Source of the DNA: CAWCHZ01 sp963795555
GTDB lineage: Bacteria; Actinomycetota; Thermoleophilia; Solirubrobacterales; Solirubrobacteraceae
Assembly: GCA_963795555.1 (NCBI GenBank)
Contig: CAWCHZ010000002.1
Coordinates: 1,922,001-1,986,000, forward strand
Direction: 5' to 3'
DNA length: 64,000 nucleotides
The position numbers were made by a program, and so were the translations under genes. The notes beneath the pieces are model-generated. The model was not told where the DNA came from. It saw only the letters and a list, made by a program, of their open reading frames with translations, and did not search any database. Below are positions 42,337-50,591 of the stretch, in pieces. Each line of letters opens with the position of its first letter. Within the stretch, counting starts at the first letter, position 1.

Positions 42337-42415
42337 GTCACTGGCCGCCAGGATGCGGCGGTCACTGGCCGGTAGGCGCGAGTCACTGGCCGGTAGGGCA
42401 CGGGGTCACTGACCG
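42337..42415. repeat. About 23-bp tandem repeat, four copies, between convergent genes
   Basis: GTCACTGGCCG starts at 42337, 42361, 42382 and (as GTCACTGACCG) at 42405. Periods are 24, 21 and 23 bp. The array fills the whole spacer between the two convergent stops and includes the stop of the beta-helix gene (42406-42408). Confidence 0.9.
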
Positions 42416-43446
42416 CCGACGCCAAGCAGGCGGCCACAGCTGCTGTGCTTGGCGAGGCCGAAGCCGGGTGGTCGCAGCGGATCGACCGGGCCGGGGTCGA
42501 CGAACACGTTCGCTGTTGCGCTGAAGCCGATCCGCGGAGCGATGATGTCGCCGGGGCGTCCGCCATGGATGCAGTTGGAGCGCACCACGTTGCCCCGTCC
42601 CGGCGGCGTTCCGGATGGGTAGTAGTCGTTGATGTTGTAGTCGCGGGAGTCGACGATCACGTTGCCGGCGACGAGGTTGTCGCTCGCGGCGATCCCGTTG
42701 GCGCCGGAGAACATCACGCCGATGCCGTTGTCGAGCATCAGGTTGCCGACGATCGTCGTGCGCTGGGCGTCGGGATACAGCTGAATGCCGCGGCCGGAGT
42801 TGCGATAGATCGCATTGCCGAGGATCAGCGATCCCGTGCTCGCGCCGACGTAGATGCCGTGGTCCTGTGCGCTGGTGCCGCAGTCGTGGATGCGGCTGTC
42901 GCGGATGACCGCATCGTCGGCGCGTCCATACTCCGGATCGCCGAGCAGAAAGCAGATGTTGTCGGTCCGATCGTTGGTGACGTCGAGGCGCTCGAAGCTG
43001 ACGTGATCGGCGTTGACTGTCGGGCTAGGCAGCCGGTCAACGCGCGCGTTGCCGTCCAGCGCAAGGTCCTCGACCAGCACGTCGTCCGCGCCGTCGGCGA
43101 TCACGAGGCGTCCGATCAGCCGTGCCAGCTCGCCCGGGAAGGACCGCAGCGTCAGCGGATGCGCCGTGCTGCCGCCGCGGCGGACGGTGACGTCGCCGAC
43201 GTACGTGCCGGCTCGCAGGCAGCCGGCGTGGCCGGCGGGGAGGTGCGCGACGAGCGCTGCCGCGGAGCGATAGGGGCGTGCCAGCGTGCCGGGGTTGGCG
43301 TCCGATCCGCTGGGCGCCGCGACCAGATCGCACGGTGAGGACGCGAGCGACCGTGGCCGGCCAGCCGGTTGCAGCGCCAGCCAGACCGCCGCCGCCGCGG
43401 CCACGACCGCAGCCACGGCGATGAGCCATCGGCGCCGAGGCCTCAC
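42406..43446 (-). CDS. Membrane-anchored or secreted right-handed beta-helix protein
   Basis: 346 residues. A single N-terminal span (WLIAVAAVVAAAAAVWLAL) acts as signal or anchor. Next comes PSGSDANPGTLARPYRSAAA, the start of many secreted beta-helix proteins. Repeated parallel beta-helix coils follow: SLILGNAIYRNSGRGIQLYP, RTTIVGNLMLDNGIGVMFSG and NLVAGNVIVDSRDYNINDYY. Relatives bind or cleave polysaccharides; no catalytic residues can be named. The start GTG 43446 overlaps the GDPD stop by 4 nt (GTGA), which decides between candidate starts. Confidence 0.8.
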   Translation of the reverse strand: MRPRRRWLIAVAAVVAAAAAVWLALQPAGRPRSLASSPCDLVAAPSGSDANPGTLARPYRSAAALVAHLPAGHAGCLRAGTYVGDVTVRRGGSTAHPLTLRSFPGELARLIGRLVIADGADDVLVEDLALDGNARVDRLPSPTVNADHVSFERLDVTNDRTDNICFLLGDPEYGRADDAVIRDSRIHDCGTSAQDHGIYVGASTGSLILGNAIYRNSGRGIQLYPDAQRTTIVGNLMLDNGIGVMFSGANGIAASDNLVAGNVIVDSRDYNINDYYPSGTPPGRGNVVRSNCIHGGRPGDIIAPRIGFSATANVFVDPGPVDPLRPPGFGLAKHSSCGRLLGVGGQ

Positions 43447-44222
43447 CCTGCCGAGTGCCCGGGTGGGTCTGCCCACGCGCCCGCTCTCCCGTCGCGAGCG
43501 CCCTGGTCGCCCTGCAGCATCGCGAACAGTCGCGGGTCGTTGGTGATGACGCCGGTCACGCCGAGCGCCTGCAGCTCGGCGATCCGGCGCGCATCGTCGA
43601 CTGTCCAGACGTAGAGCTCGCCGCCCGCCGCGGCGATCGACCGCACCAGCGCCGGCGTGACGAGCAGCCAGTGCGCCATCACGGCGTCGCAACGGCCCGC
43701 GCGCAGTGCCGCCGCGACACGAGCGGGCATCAGCGCCCGCAGCAGGCGTGCCGCCGCGCGCGCCGGCACGGCGGTCAGTGGTGAGCGCAGGTAATCGCGC
43801 CGGACGCGCGGCACGGACCAGCCGAGGCGCAGGCCGGGCGCGCAGCGTCGCAGCGCCGCAAGGCTGGCCAGGTGGTGACTGGATATCAGCGTGCGATCGA
43901 GCAGCCCGCGGGTGCGCAGCTCCCCGACCACCTCGCGCTCGCGGCCGGGCAGCTTGAGGTCGAGGTCGAGCTCCAGCCCGGCGAAGCGTGCCTGGAGCAG
44001 ATGGTCGAGGCCCTGCGCGAGCGTCAGCGGCGCGCGGCTGCGCAGCTCGTCGTAGTCGTGCGCGAGCACGAGCCGCCCCGTCCCCGGCTCCGGCAGCACG
44101 TCGAACTCGATCATGTCGACGCCCGCCGCGACCGCCGCGTCGAAGCTCGCCAGCGTGTTGCCCGGCGCGAGCAGATCGGCGCCGCGGTGTCCGACCCGGC
44201 GCATGGCACGGGCCGCACTCAC
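43443..44222 (-). CDS. Glycerophosphodiester phosphodiesterase family protein
   Basis: 259 residues with the GDPD motifs: VGHRGADLLAPGNTLASF (HRG...EN-type, here with Gly-Asn), MIEFDVLPEPGTGRLVLAHD (Glu/Asp metal ligands and HD) and ELYVWTVDDARRIAELQALG (C-terminal W/T strand). The enzyme type splits glycerophosphodiesters from phospholipid breakdown into glycerol 3-phosphate and an alcohol. The usual Glu after the HRG box is replaced in this copy, so activity should not be assumed. Its GTG start overlaps the Lhr stop by 4 nt. Confidence 0.82.
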   Translation of the reverse strand: MSAARAMRRVGHRGADLLAPGNTLASFDAAVAAGVDMIEFDVLPEPGTGRLVLAHDYDELRSRAPLTLAQGLDHLLQARFAGLELDLDLKLPGREREVVGELRTRGLLDRTLISSHHLASLAALRRCAPGLRLGWSVPRVRRDYLRSPLTAVPARAAARLLRALMPARVAAALRAGRCDAVMAHWLLVTPALVRSIAAAGGELYVWTVDDARRIAELQALGVTGVITNDPRLFAMLQGDQGARDGRAGAWADPPGHSAG

Positions 44223-47200
44223 GCCGTCAGCGTCAGCCGTCGCGGCCCCGTTCTGAAGCCGAGCTCCACCAGCAGCGCCACCCAGCGCGAGCCGCCGACC
44301 GGCTCGCCATCGATCCGCTCGATCCCCAGCCTTCTGATCTTCCCGGTGCGCACCTGCTCGGCGAGCGCCGTCAGCGCGCTGGCGATTCGCTCGTCGTCGT
44401 CAACGAGCGTCAGCAGCCCGCGGCCGGCGCGCTCGACGTAGAGCACCGGCTCGGCGTCGCACAGCACGACGTAGGCGCCCGCAACCCGCGCCGTGCGGCG
44501 CCGTGCGGCGCCGTCCGGGCGCCGACCCGTGCGCTCGCCGCGCGGATCGGGCGGCCAGGGCAGAGCGGCTCCATACGGCTGAGCGGGGTCGACCGCGGCC
44601 AGCACCAGCGGCCGCGGATCGGGCCGCTCGCGGCCGGCGCGCAGGCGCTCGACCGCGCCGGGCAGCGCGAACTGGGCGCCGCCCAACCCCTCGACGAAGT
44701 AGCCGCGGCGGGCGACGCCGAGCGTCTCGAGCGCGGCGAGCTCGCCGTAGAGCGCGGCGAAGCCGCCGGGGATGCCCTCGGCGAGAACGACCTCGCGGGT
44801 CACGATCCCGTAGCGCTCGAGCAGCAGCTCGGCCTGGGCGCGGCGCCGCTCGCGGGCGTCGGGCTCGCCGCCGCTGGCGTCGCGGAACAGCGGCGCGGTC
44901 AGCGACCAGCGGCCCTGCACCTGCGCGGCGGTCCCGCGGCGACGGGCGGCGAAGCGACTGCCGCGGCGCGCCGGGCGCGCGTGGCCCGCTCGCTCGGGCG
45001 CTGACAGCGCGCGCGCCGGCGCCGATGGGCGGGCAAGCGTCAGTCGCGGCGCGCGCAGCGGCGCATAGGCGTCGTTGGTCGCCTCGCCCGCCCAGGCGAG
45101 GTCCCAGAGCGCGTCCTGCAGCGTCTCGGCCGGCAGATCCAGATCCACGAGCAGGTCGCTGAAGAAGCACGCGCCGGCGCGCAGGCGCTCGCGCAGCGCC
45201 TGGTGCTCGGCGCCGTCGAGCTCGGCGGAGCGCGCCGTGGGCGGCGGTCCCAGCAGCGGCGCGTCGTCGCGGAAGTACAACGCGACGCGTCCGCTGTGGC
45301 GGCCAAGCGCGCCCGCACCGACCCACACGAGCTCGCCGGCGATGCAGAGGGAGTCGAGCCAGCTGGGCGAGTACGCGCCGCAGCGCCGCGGCAACACGTC
45401 GCGCTCCCAGGTCTCGACCGGCAGCGCCAGCCCCTGCAGCGCGACCAGCACCTCGCGCAGGCGATCGACGCCCGCGCCACCAGGCGGTCGGCGGTCGATC
45501 CCCTGCCAGTCGGCCGCGAAGCGCGCGAACGTGGCGCGGTCGACCGGCTCGATCTCCCGTCGCAACGCCGCCAGCGACGCGCGCCGCAGCCGGCGCAGGA
45601 CCTCCGGGTCGCACCACTCCCGCTCGCTTCCACCCGGCCGCAGCTCACCGCGGACGAGCATGCCGGCACGCTCCAGCTCGCGCAGCGCGGCGCTCGTGTC
45701 GACGCCGTAGCGCTCGCGCAGCTGCGCCGTCGTGAAGGGCCCATGGCAGCGCGCATAGCGCGCCACGAGCTGCGCCAGCGCGTCTGGGACGTCGGCGAGG
45801 AAGCCAGCCGGCAGGCCACCCGGCGGCACGACGGCGAGCGCGTCGCGATACAGCCCGGCATCCTGCGCGGCGATCCAGCGCCGGTCGCCCGCGACGCGGA
45901 TCGCGATCGCGCGCCGCTCACGCTCGAGCGTGGTCAGCAGCGTGTCGGCGTCGACTCCGGGCAGCAGGCGCTGCTGTGCCTCGGCAGCCGTCAGATCGCC
46001 GAGCCAGCGCAGCGCGTCGTGCAGCGCATCGCGATTGCCGGCACGAGTGTGCTCGGACGTACGCTGCAGATCGGCCTCGACGCGGTCGAGCGCGCCGGGG
46101 TCGATCAGCTCGCGCAGCTCCTCCTGGCCGAGCAGCTCGCGCAGCAGGTCGCGGTCGAGCGAGAGCGCCGCGGCGCGGCGCTCGGCATTGGGCGAGTCGC
46201 CCTCGTACATGTACGTCGCGACGTAGTCGAACAGCAGTGAGGAGGCGAACGGCGAGGCGGTTGGCGTCTCCACCTCGACCAGCGACAGCTCGCGGCGGTG
46301 CAGCGCGCGCAGCAGGCTCGCGAGGCCGGGGACGTCGAGCACGTCGCGCAGGCACTCACGGTAGGTCTCCAGCACGATCGGGAAGTCGCCGTAGCGGCGT
46401 GCCACCTCGAGCAGGCTCTGCGCCTTCAGCCGTTGCTGCCACAACGGGCTGCGACGCCCCGGGTAGGCGCGCGGTATCAACAGCGCGCGCGCCGCGTTCT
46501 CGCGAAAGCGCGCGCCGAACAGGGCCGAGGATCCCAGCTCGGTGACGATCAGGTCGTCGAGCTCATCGGGCTCGACCAGCGCCAGCTCGGCCCCGGGCGG
46601 CTCGTCGCCATCGGGCAGGTGGACGATGATGCCGTCGTCGGACCAGATCGCGTCGGACTCGATCCCGAGGCGCTCGCGGATGCGCGCGGACAGCGCGAGC
46701 GCCCAGGCGGCGTGCACCCGCCCGCCGTACGGCGAGAGCACGCAGAGCCGCCAGTCGCCGATCTCGTCGCGGAAGCGCTCGACGACGATCGTGCGATCGC
46801 TCGGCACGACGCGCGTCGCGGCCTGCTGCTCGTGCAGGTACTCGATCAGATTGCTGGCCGCGCGTTCGTCGAGGTCGTACTCCTGCCGCAGCCGCTCGGC
46901 GGGCTGGTCGACGGCCCAGCGCGCGAACGCGCCGATCGCCTCACCCAGCTCGCGCGGCCGCCCGACCCCGTCGCCCTTCCAGAACGGCACGGCGCCCGGC
47001 ACGCCGGGTGCCGGCGAGACGATCACACGGTCGCGCCCGATCTCCTCGATGCGCCAGCTCGACGCGCCGAGCAGGAAGGTCTGGCCCGGACGCGCCTCGT
47101 AGACCATCTCCTCGTCGAGCTCGCCGACGCGGCGGCCGTCGCTCAGCACGACGGTGAAGAGCCCGCGATCGGGGATCGTCCCGGCGTTGGCGATCGCCAG

Positions 47201-48751
47201 CGCGCGCGCCCCGTCGCGCGCCCGGATCCGCCCGGCGACGCGATCCCAGGCGATCCGCGCGCGCAGCTCGCCGAACTCCGCCGAGGGGTAGCGTCCGTCG
47301 AGCATGTCGAGCACGTTCTCGAGCTGGGCGCGCGAGAGCTCGGCGAAGCTGTAGCTGCGCGTGATGAGCGCGTGCAGGTCGTCGATCGCGACGTCTTGAG
47401 CCGATGCCGCGATCGCGACGATCTGCTGCGCGAGCACGTCGAGCGGATTGCGCGGCACGACGGTCGGCTCGATCTCGCCGGCGCGCATGCGCCGTGCGAC
47501 GACGGCGCATTCGAGCAGGTCGCCGCGGAACTTCGGGAAGATGCGCCCGCGGCTGACATCGCCCACGCCGTGGCCCGCCCGCCCGATGCGCTGCAACCCG
47601 CGCGCGACCGACTTGGGCGACTCCACCTGGATCACCAGGTCGACCGCGCCCATGTCGATGCCGAGCTCCAGGCTCGACGTCGCGACCAGGCACGGCAGCT
47701 CGCCGGATTTCAGCAGCTCCTCGACTACGAGGCGCTCCTCTCGCGCCAGCGAGCCGTGATGGGCGCGGGCGACCGGCTCGCCCGCGAGCTCGTTGAGGCG
47801 CAGCGCCAGGCGCTCGGCGCCGCGGCGGTTGTTGACGAAGATGATCGTCGAGCGGTGCTCGCCGACCAGGCGCAGCAGCTCGGGGTAGATCGCCGGCCAG
47901 ATCGAGCGGCGCGTCGCCTCGCCGCCGCTGAACGGGTCGGCCTCGGGATCGATCACGTCGGGCTCGACCATCGACTCGACCGGGACATGGATGCGCAGGT
48001 CCAGCGGCTTGCTTACGCCGGTGTCGACGATCGCGCAGCGTCGCTGTGGTCCGACCAGGAAGCGCGCGACCTCCTCCAGCGGCGTCTGGGTGGCGGACAG
48101 GCCGATGCGCTGGATCGGCCGGTCGGCGAGCTCCTCCAGGCGCTCGAGCGTCAGCGCGAGGTGGGCGCCGCGCTTGGTGTGGGCGACGGCATGGATCTCG
48201 TCGACGATCACCCACTCGACCTCGCGCAGCATCTCGCGCGCCTGCGAGGTGAGGATCAGGTACAGCGACTCGGGCGTCGTGATCAGGATGTCCGGCGGCG
48301 TGCGCTGCATCGCCTGGCGCTCGCGCTGGGGCGTGTCGCCGGTGCGGATCGCGACGCGCAGATCGGCGCCGATCCCGCGCAGCGGCGCGCGCAGGTTGCG
48401 CTCGATGTCGTAGGAGAGCGCCTTCAGCGGCGAGATGTAGACCAGGCGCGTGCGGCGCTTCGGAGCGCGCGCGTCGCCGGCTGGCGCGAGGGTGCGCCGG
48501 CTCGCAGCGCGCGGGCCGTCGCCGTCGCTCGCCTGGTGCCCGCCGTCGCTCGCATCGCCGTGCTCGGCCGCCAGGCGGTCCAGGCCCCAGAGGAACGCGG
48601 CGAGTGTCTTGCCCGAGCCGGTCGGCGCGCAGATCAGCACGTGATCGCCGCTGCCGATCGCTGGCCAGGCCTGCTCCTGGGCGGGCGTCGGGCGCTCGAA
48701 GGCCGACTCGAACCACTCCCTGGTGCGCGGGCTGAAGTCGGTCAGCGACAC
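44219..48751 (-). CDS. lhr: Lhr-type large ATP-dependent DNA helicase
   Basis: About 1510 residues, close to full-length Lhr. The helicase core has APTGSGKTLAAFLWGLDRLA (motif I near residue 45), VIVDEIHAVAHTKRGAHLAL (DEIH motif II), GLSATQTPLEEVARFLVG (motif III), ATSSLELGIDMGAVDLVIQV and QRIGRAGHGVGDVSRGRIFP (motif VI). The long C-terminal region holds winged-helix and Lhr-specific domains. Lhr translocates 3'-5' on DNA and unwinds RNA:DNA hybrids in repair of damage such as that from mitomycin C. GTG 48751 begins VSLTDFSPRTREWF. A uracil-DNA glycosylase gene lies directly upstream. Confidence 0.93.
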   Translation of the reverse strand: MSLTDFSPRTREWFESAFERPTPAQEQAWPAIGSGDHVLICAPTGSGKTLAAFLWGLDRLAAEHGDASDGGHQASDGDGPRAASRRTLAPAGDARAPKRRTRLVYISPLKALSYDIERNLRAPLRGIGADLRVAIRTGDTPQRERQAMQRTPPDILITTPESLYLILTSQAREMLREVEWVIVDEIHAVAHTKRGAHLALTLERLEELADRPIQRIGLSATQTPLEEVARFLVGPQRRCAIVDTGVSKPLDLRIHVPVESMVEPDVIDPEADPFSGGEATRRSIWPAIYPELLRLVGEHRSTIIFVNNRRGAERLALRLNELAGEPVARAHHGSLAREERLVVEELLKSGELPCLVATSSLELGIDMGAVDLVIQVESPKSVARGLQRIGRAGHGVGDVSRGRIFPKFRGDLLECAVVARRMRAGEIEPTVVPRNPLDVLAQQIVAIAASAQDVAIDDLHALITRSYSFAELSRAQLENVLDMLDGRYPSAEFGELRARIAWDRVAGRIRARDGARALAIANAGTIPDRGLFTVVLSDGRRVGELDEEMVYEARPGQTFLLGASSWRIEEIGRDRVIVSPAPGVPGAVPFWKGDGVGRPRELGEAIGAFARWAVDQPAERLRQEYDLDERAASNLIEYLHEQQAATRVVPSDRTIVVERFRDEIGDWRLCVLSPYGGRVHAAWALALSARIRERLGIESDAIWSDDGIIVHLPDGDEPPGAELALVEPDELDDLIVTELGSSALFGARFRENAARALLIPRAYPGRRSPLWQQRLKAQSLLEVARRYGDFPIVLETYRECLRDVLDVPGLASLLRALHRRELSLVEVETPTASPFASSLLFDYVATYMYEGDSPNAERRAAALSLDRDLLRELLGQEELRELIDPGALDRVEADLQRTSEHTRAGNRDALHDALRWLGDLTAAEAQQRLLPGVDADTLLTTLERERRAIAIRVAGDRRWIAAQDAGLYRDALAVVPPGGLPAGFLADVPDALAQLVARYARCHGPFTTAQLRERYGVDTSAALRELERAGMLVRGELRPGGSEREWCDPEVLRRLRRASLAALRREIEPVDRATFARFAADWQGIDRRPPGGAGVDRLREVLVALQGLALPVETWERDVLPRRCGAYSPSWLDSLCIAGELVWVGAGALGRHSGRVALYFRDDAPLLGPPPTARSAELDGAEHQALRERLRAGACFFSDLLVDLDLPAETLQDALWDLAWAGEATNDAYAPLRAPRLTLARPSAPARALSAPERAGHARPARRGSRFAARRRGTAAQVQGRWSLTAPLFRDASGGEPDARERRRAQAELLLERYGIVTREVVLAEGIPGGFAALYGELAALETLGVARRGYFVEGLGGAQFALPGAVERLRAGRERPDPRPLVLAAVDPAQPYGAALPWPPDPRGERTGRRPDGAARRRTARVAGAYVVLCDAEPVLYVERAGRGLLTLVDDDERIASALTALAEQVRTGKIRRLGIERIDGEPVGGSRWVALLVELGFRTGPRRLTLTA
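48521..48562. repeat. 21-bp in-frame duplication in a linker of the Lhr gene
   Basis: GCCGTCGCTCGC occurs at 48521 and 48542. On the minus strand the units encode ASDGGHQ and ASDGDGP, in a loop of the helicase core that is not conserved in the family. A shorter 10-bp repeat (GTGCGGCGCC, twice) lies at about 44494-44513 in the same gene. Confidence 0.7.
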
Positions 48752-48826
48752 GCGATCGAGCCTAGCGGGTGGTCGGCGACGCACCGTCGGCAGGGCGGGC
48801 GGCGTGCCTCGATCCGGGTGTGGCGA

Positions 48827-49546
48827 TCACGGGGCCGGTGTCGCCAGGTCGGCGAGCTCGCGCGCCCGCAGCAGCACGTCGTCGATCATCGGCTCGGTCA
48901 GCCGGCCGGTGAACGTGTTCTGCTGCGACGGGTGATAGCAGCCGAGCAGCTGCCAGCGACCGGCGAGGTGGGCGCCATGCGCGAAGCGCGGGCGCGGGCG
49001 GGGCGGCTGCTCCCCGAGCTCCGCACGCAGGCGCAGCGCCGCATCCCAGGCGAAGCCGCCCAGGCAGACGATCACCCGGACCTGGTCGAGCGCCCGCAGC
49101 TCGCGCACCGACCACGGCAGGCAGTTATCGCGCTCGCTGGGAGTCGGGCGGTTGGCGGGAGGCGCGCAGCGCACGGCGGCCGTGACCCAGCAGTCGCGCA
49201 GCGCCAGGCCATCACCGCGCCGCTCGGAACGGGGCTGGTTGGCAAAGCTGCAGCGCCACAGCGCTGCGAACAGCCAGTCGCCCGAGCGATCGCCGGTGAA
49301 GACGCGGCCGGTGCGATTGCCGCCGTGCGCCGCGGGTGCGAGCCCGAAGATCAGCACGCGGGCGAGCGGATCGCCAAACCCCGGCAGCGGTCGGGCCCAA
49401 TAGCGCTCGTGGGCGAACGCCGCGCGCCTGACGCGGCCGACCTCCTCGCGCCAGGCGACCAGCCGCGGGCAGCGCCGGCAGGAGGTGACCTGCGCCTCCA
49501 GGCGCGCGAGCGGGGCCGGGTCGCCGCCGCTGGGGTGGTCGCTCAC
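48827..49546 (-). CDS. Uracil-DNA glycosylase, family 5 (UDGb type)
   Basis: The 239-residue protein has the family-5 signature GLAPAAHGGNRTGRVFTGDR (motif A, no acidic general base), an N-terminal CRRCPRL that would hold part of a 4Fe-4S cluster, and CYHPSQQNTFTGRLT (motif HPSxxNxxTG). UDGb enzymes of thermophiles and actinobacteria remove uracil, hypoxanthine and oxidised pyrimidines from DNA. Its GTG start overlaps the stop of the phosphoesterase gene (GTGA). The Lhr gene follows after 75 bp on the same strand. Confidence 0.9.
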   Translation of the reverse strand: MSDHPSGGDPAPLARLEAQVTSCRRCPRLVAWREEVGRVRRAAFAHERYWARPLPGFGDPLARVLIFGLAPAAHGGNRTGRVFTGDRSGDWLFAALWRCSFANQPRSERRGDGLALRDCWVTAAVRCAPPANRPTPSERDNCLPWSVRELRALDQVRVIVCLGGFAWDAALRLRAELGEQPPRPRPRFAHGAHLAGRWQLLGCYHPSQQNTFTGRLTEPMIDDVLLRARELADLATPAP

Positions 49547-50484
49547 CGTCCCCGCGCTCCCGCCCGCAGCAGCGCGCTGAGCGCCACGCTGCACGAGCAG
49601 CGCGCGCTGCGCAGCTCGGGCAGCCCCCAGGCGTCCTCGATCGTGCGCAGCAGCGAGTAGTGGTCGTAGGGGATGGCGACCCGCGCATGCGCGCGCGCGG
49701 CCCCTCCGAGCGCCATCGTGACGATCCGCCCGCCCGCCGCCAGGCGACAGCAGCCGGCATCCGAGCTGCCCTCGTCCCAGGTGACGAAGACGACGCCGCG
49801 CGGTCCCAGCGCGGCGATCAGGCGCGGCAGCAGGCCGGCCAGGTAGCGGTCGCCGGTGGCCACCGAGCAGTCGTGCATGTCCTCGCACAGGTCCGGCGTG
49901 ATCCAGGTCAGCCGTGGCAAGCGGTGGGCGGCGATGTCTGCGCTCAACCTCGTGCCGGGCACGACGTTGCCACAGCGCGCGGGGTTGCCGGCGATGTCGT
50001 CGAAGTACATGAACGGGTCGTGCTTCTTGGCGTAGCGACCGGCGCCCGCGCCCCTGAAGCAAGCCGTCGGCATCCCGTCCATGTATGCGCGCCAGGAGAT
50101 ATGGGCAGCTGCGAGCTGGTCGACGAGGTTGCGCGCGCCGACGCGACAGTCGGTGCAGTCGCTGTCGATGCCGAACGTCGAGCCGCCCAGCAGCGCCAGG
50201 TAGTTGGGCAGCGATGGATGGGTGATCGCATGGGAGGTCGTCGCCAGCGCCCCCGCACGGCTCAGCGCGTTGATCCGCGGCGCCTGCGGATTGCCGATGA
50301 TCTCACCGTACTCGTGGTTCTCCATCACCACGACGGCGATCCGCTCGAGCCGCGGCAGCGTGCGCGACGCGCGTGCCGCCGCCCCCGTCGGCGGCAGTGG
50401 CCCGGGCGCGCTTGCGCCACAGCCCACCAGCGTCGCGACGGCCGCGCCGATCAGCAGCCTCTTGCCAAGTCGCCCTTTACTCAC
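49543..50484 (-). CDS. Secreted phosphoesterase, SapM/acid-phosphatase-like, probable lipoprotein
   Basis: 313 residues with a lipoprotein signal (GKRLLIGAAVATLVGCGAS, Cys at about 22). The alkaline-phosphatase-like fold is indicated by RIAVVVMENHEYGEIIGNPQ, SLPNYLALLGGSTFGIDSDC, HDPFMYFDDIAGNPARC and VVFVTWDEGSSDAG (metal site Asp). Related enzymes dephosphorylate phosphatidylinositol 3-phosphate or other phosphate esters and are exported. The start is GTG 50484. It begins the five-gene minus-strand run down to 42406, though its envelope role fits poorly with the repair genes that follow. Confidence 0.83.
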   Translation of the reverse strand: MSKGRLGKRLLIGAAVATLVGCGASAPGPLPPTGAAARASRTLPRLERIAVVVMENHEYGEIIGNPQAPRINALSRAGALATTSHAITHPSLPNYLALLGGSTFGIDSDCTDCRVGARNLVDQLAAAHISWRAYMDGMPTACFRGAGAGRYAKKHDPFMYFDDIAGNPARCGNVVPGTRLSADIAAHRLPRLTWITPDLCEDMHDCSVATGDRYLAGLLPRLIAALGPRGVVFVTWDEGSSDAGCCRLAAGGRIVTMALGGAARAHARVAIPYDHYSLLRTIEDAWGLPELRSARCSCSVALSALLRAGARGR

Positions 50485-50591
50485 GGTGGCTCAGTCGGTT
50501 AGGCTCGCCCTGAGCCAACGTCCACGGCGCACGGATGCGTCCCCGGCGGTGGTGCATCAGTCTCAGGGTACGGCGAACGCTAGCGACAAGG

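Noticed and set aside
46298..49660. 1120-codon plus-strand frame opposite lhr and the UDG gene
   Set aside because: Antisense shadow of two genes with intact catalytic motifs; its composition shows no membrane, signal or domain pattern.
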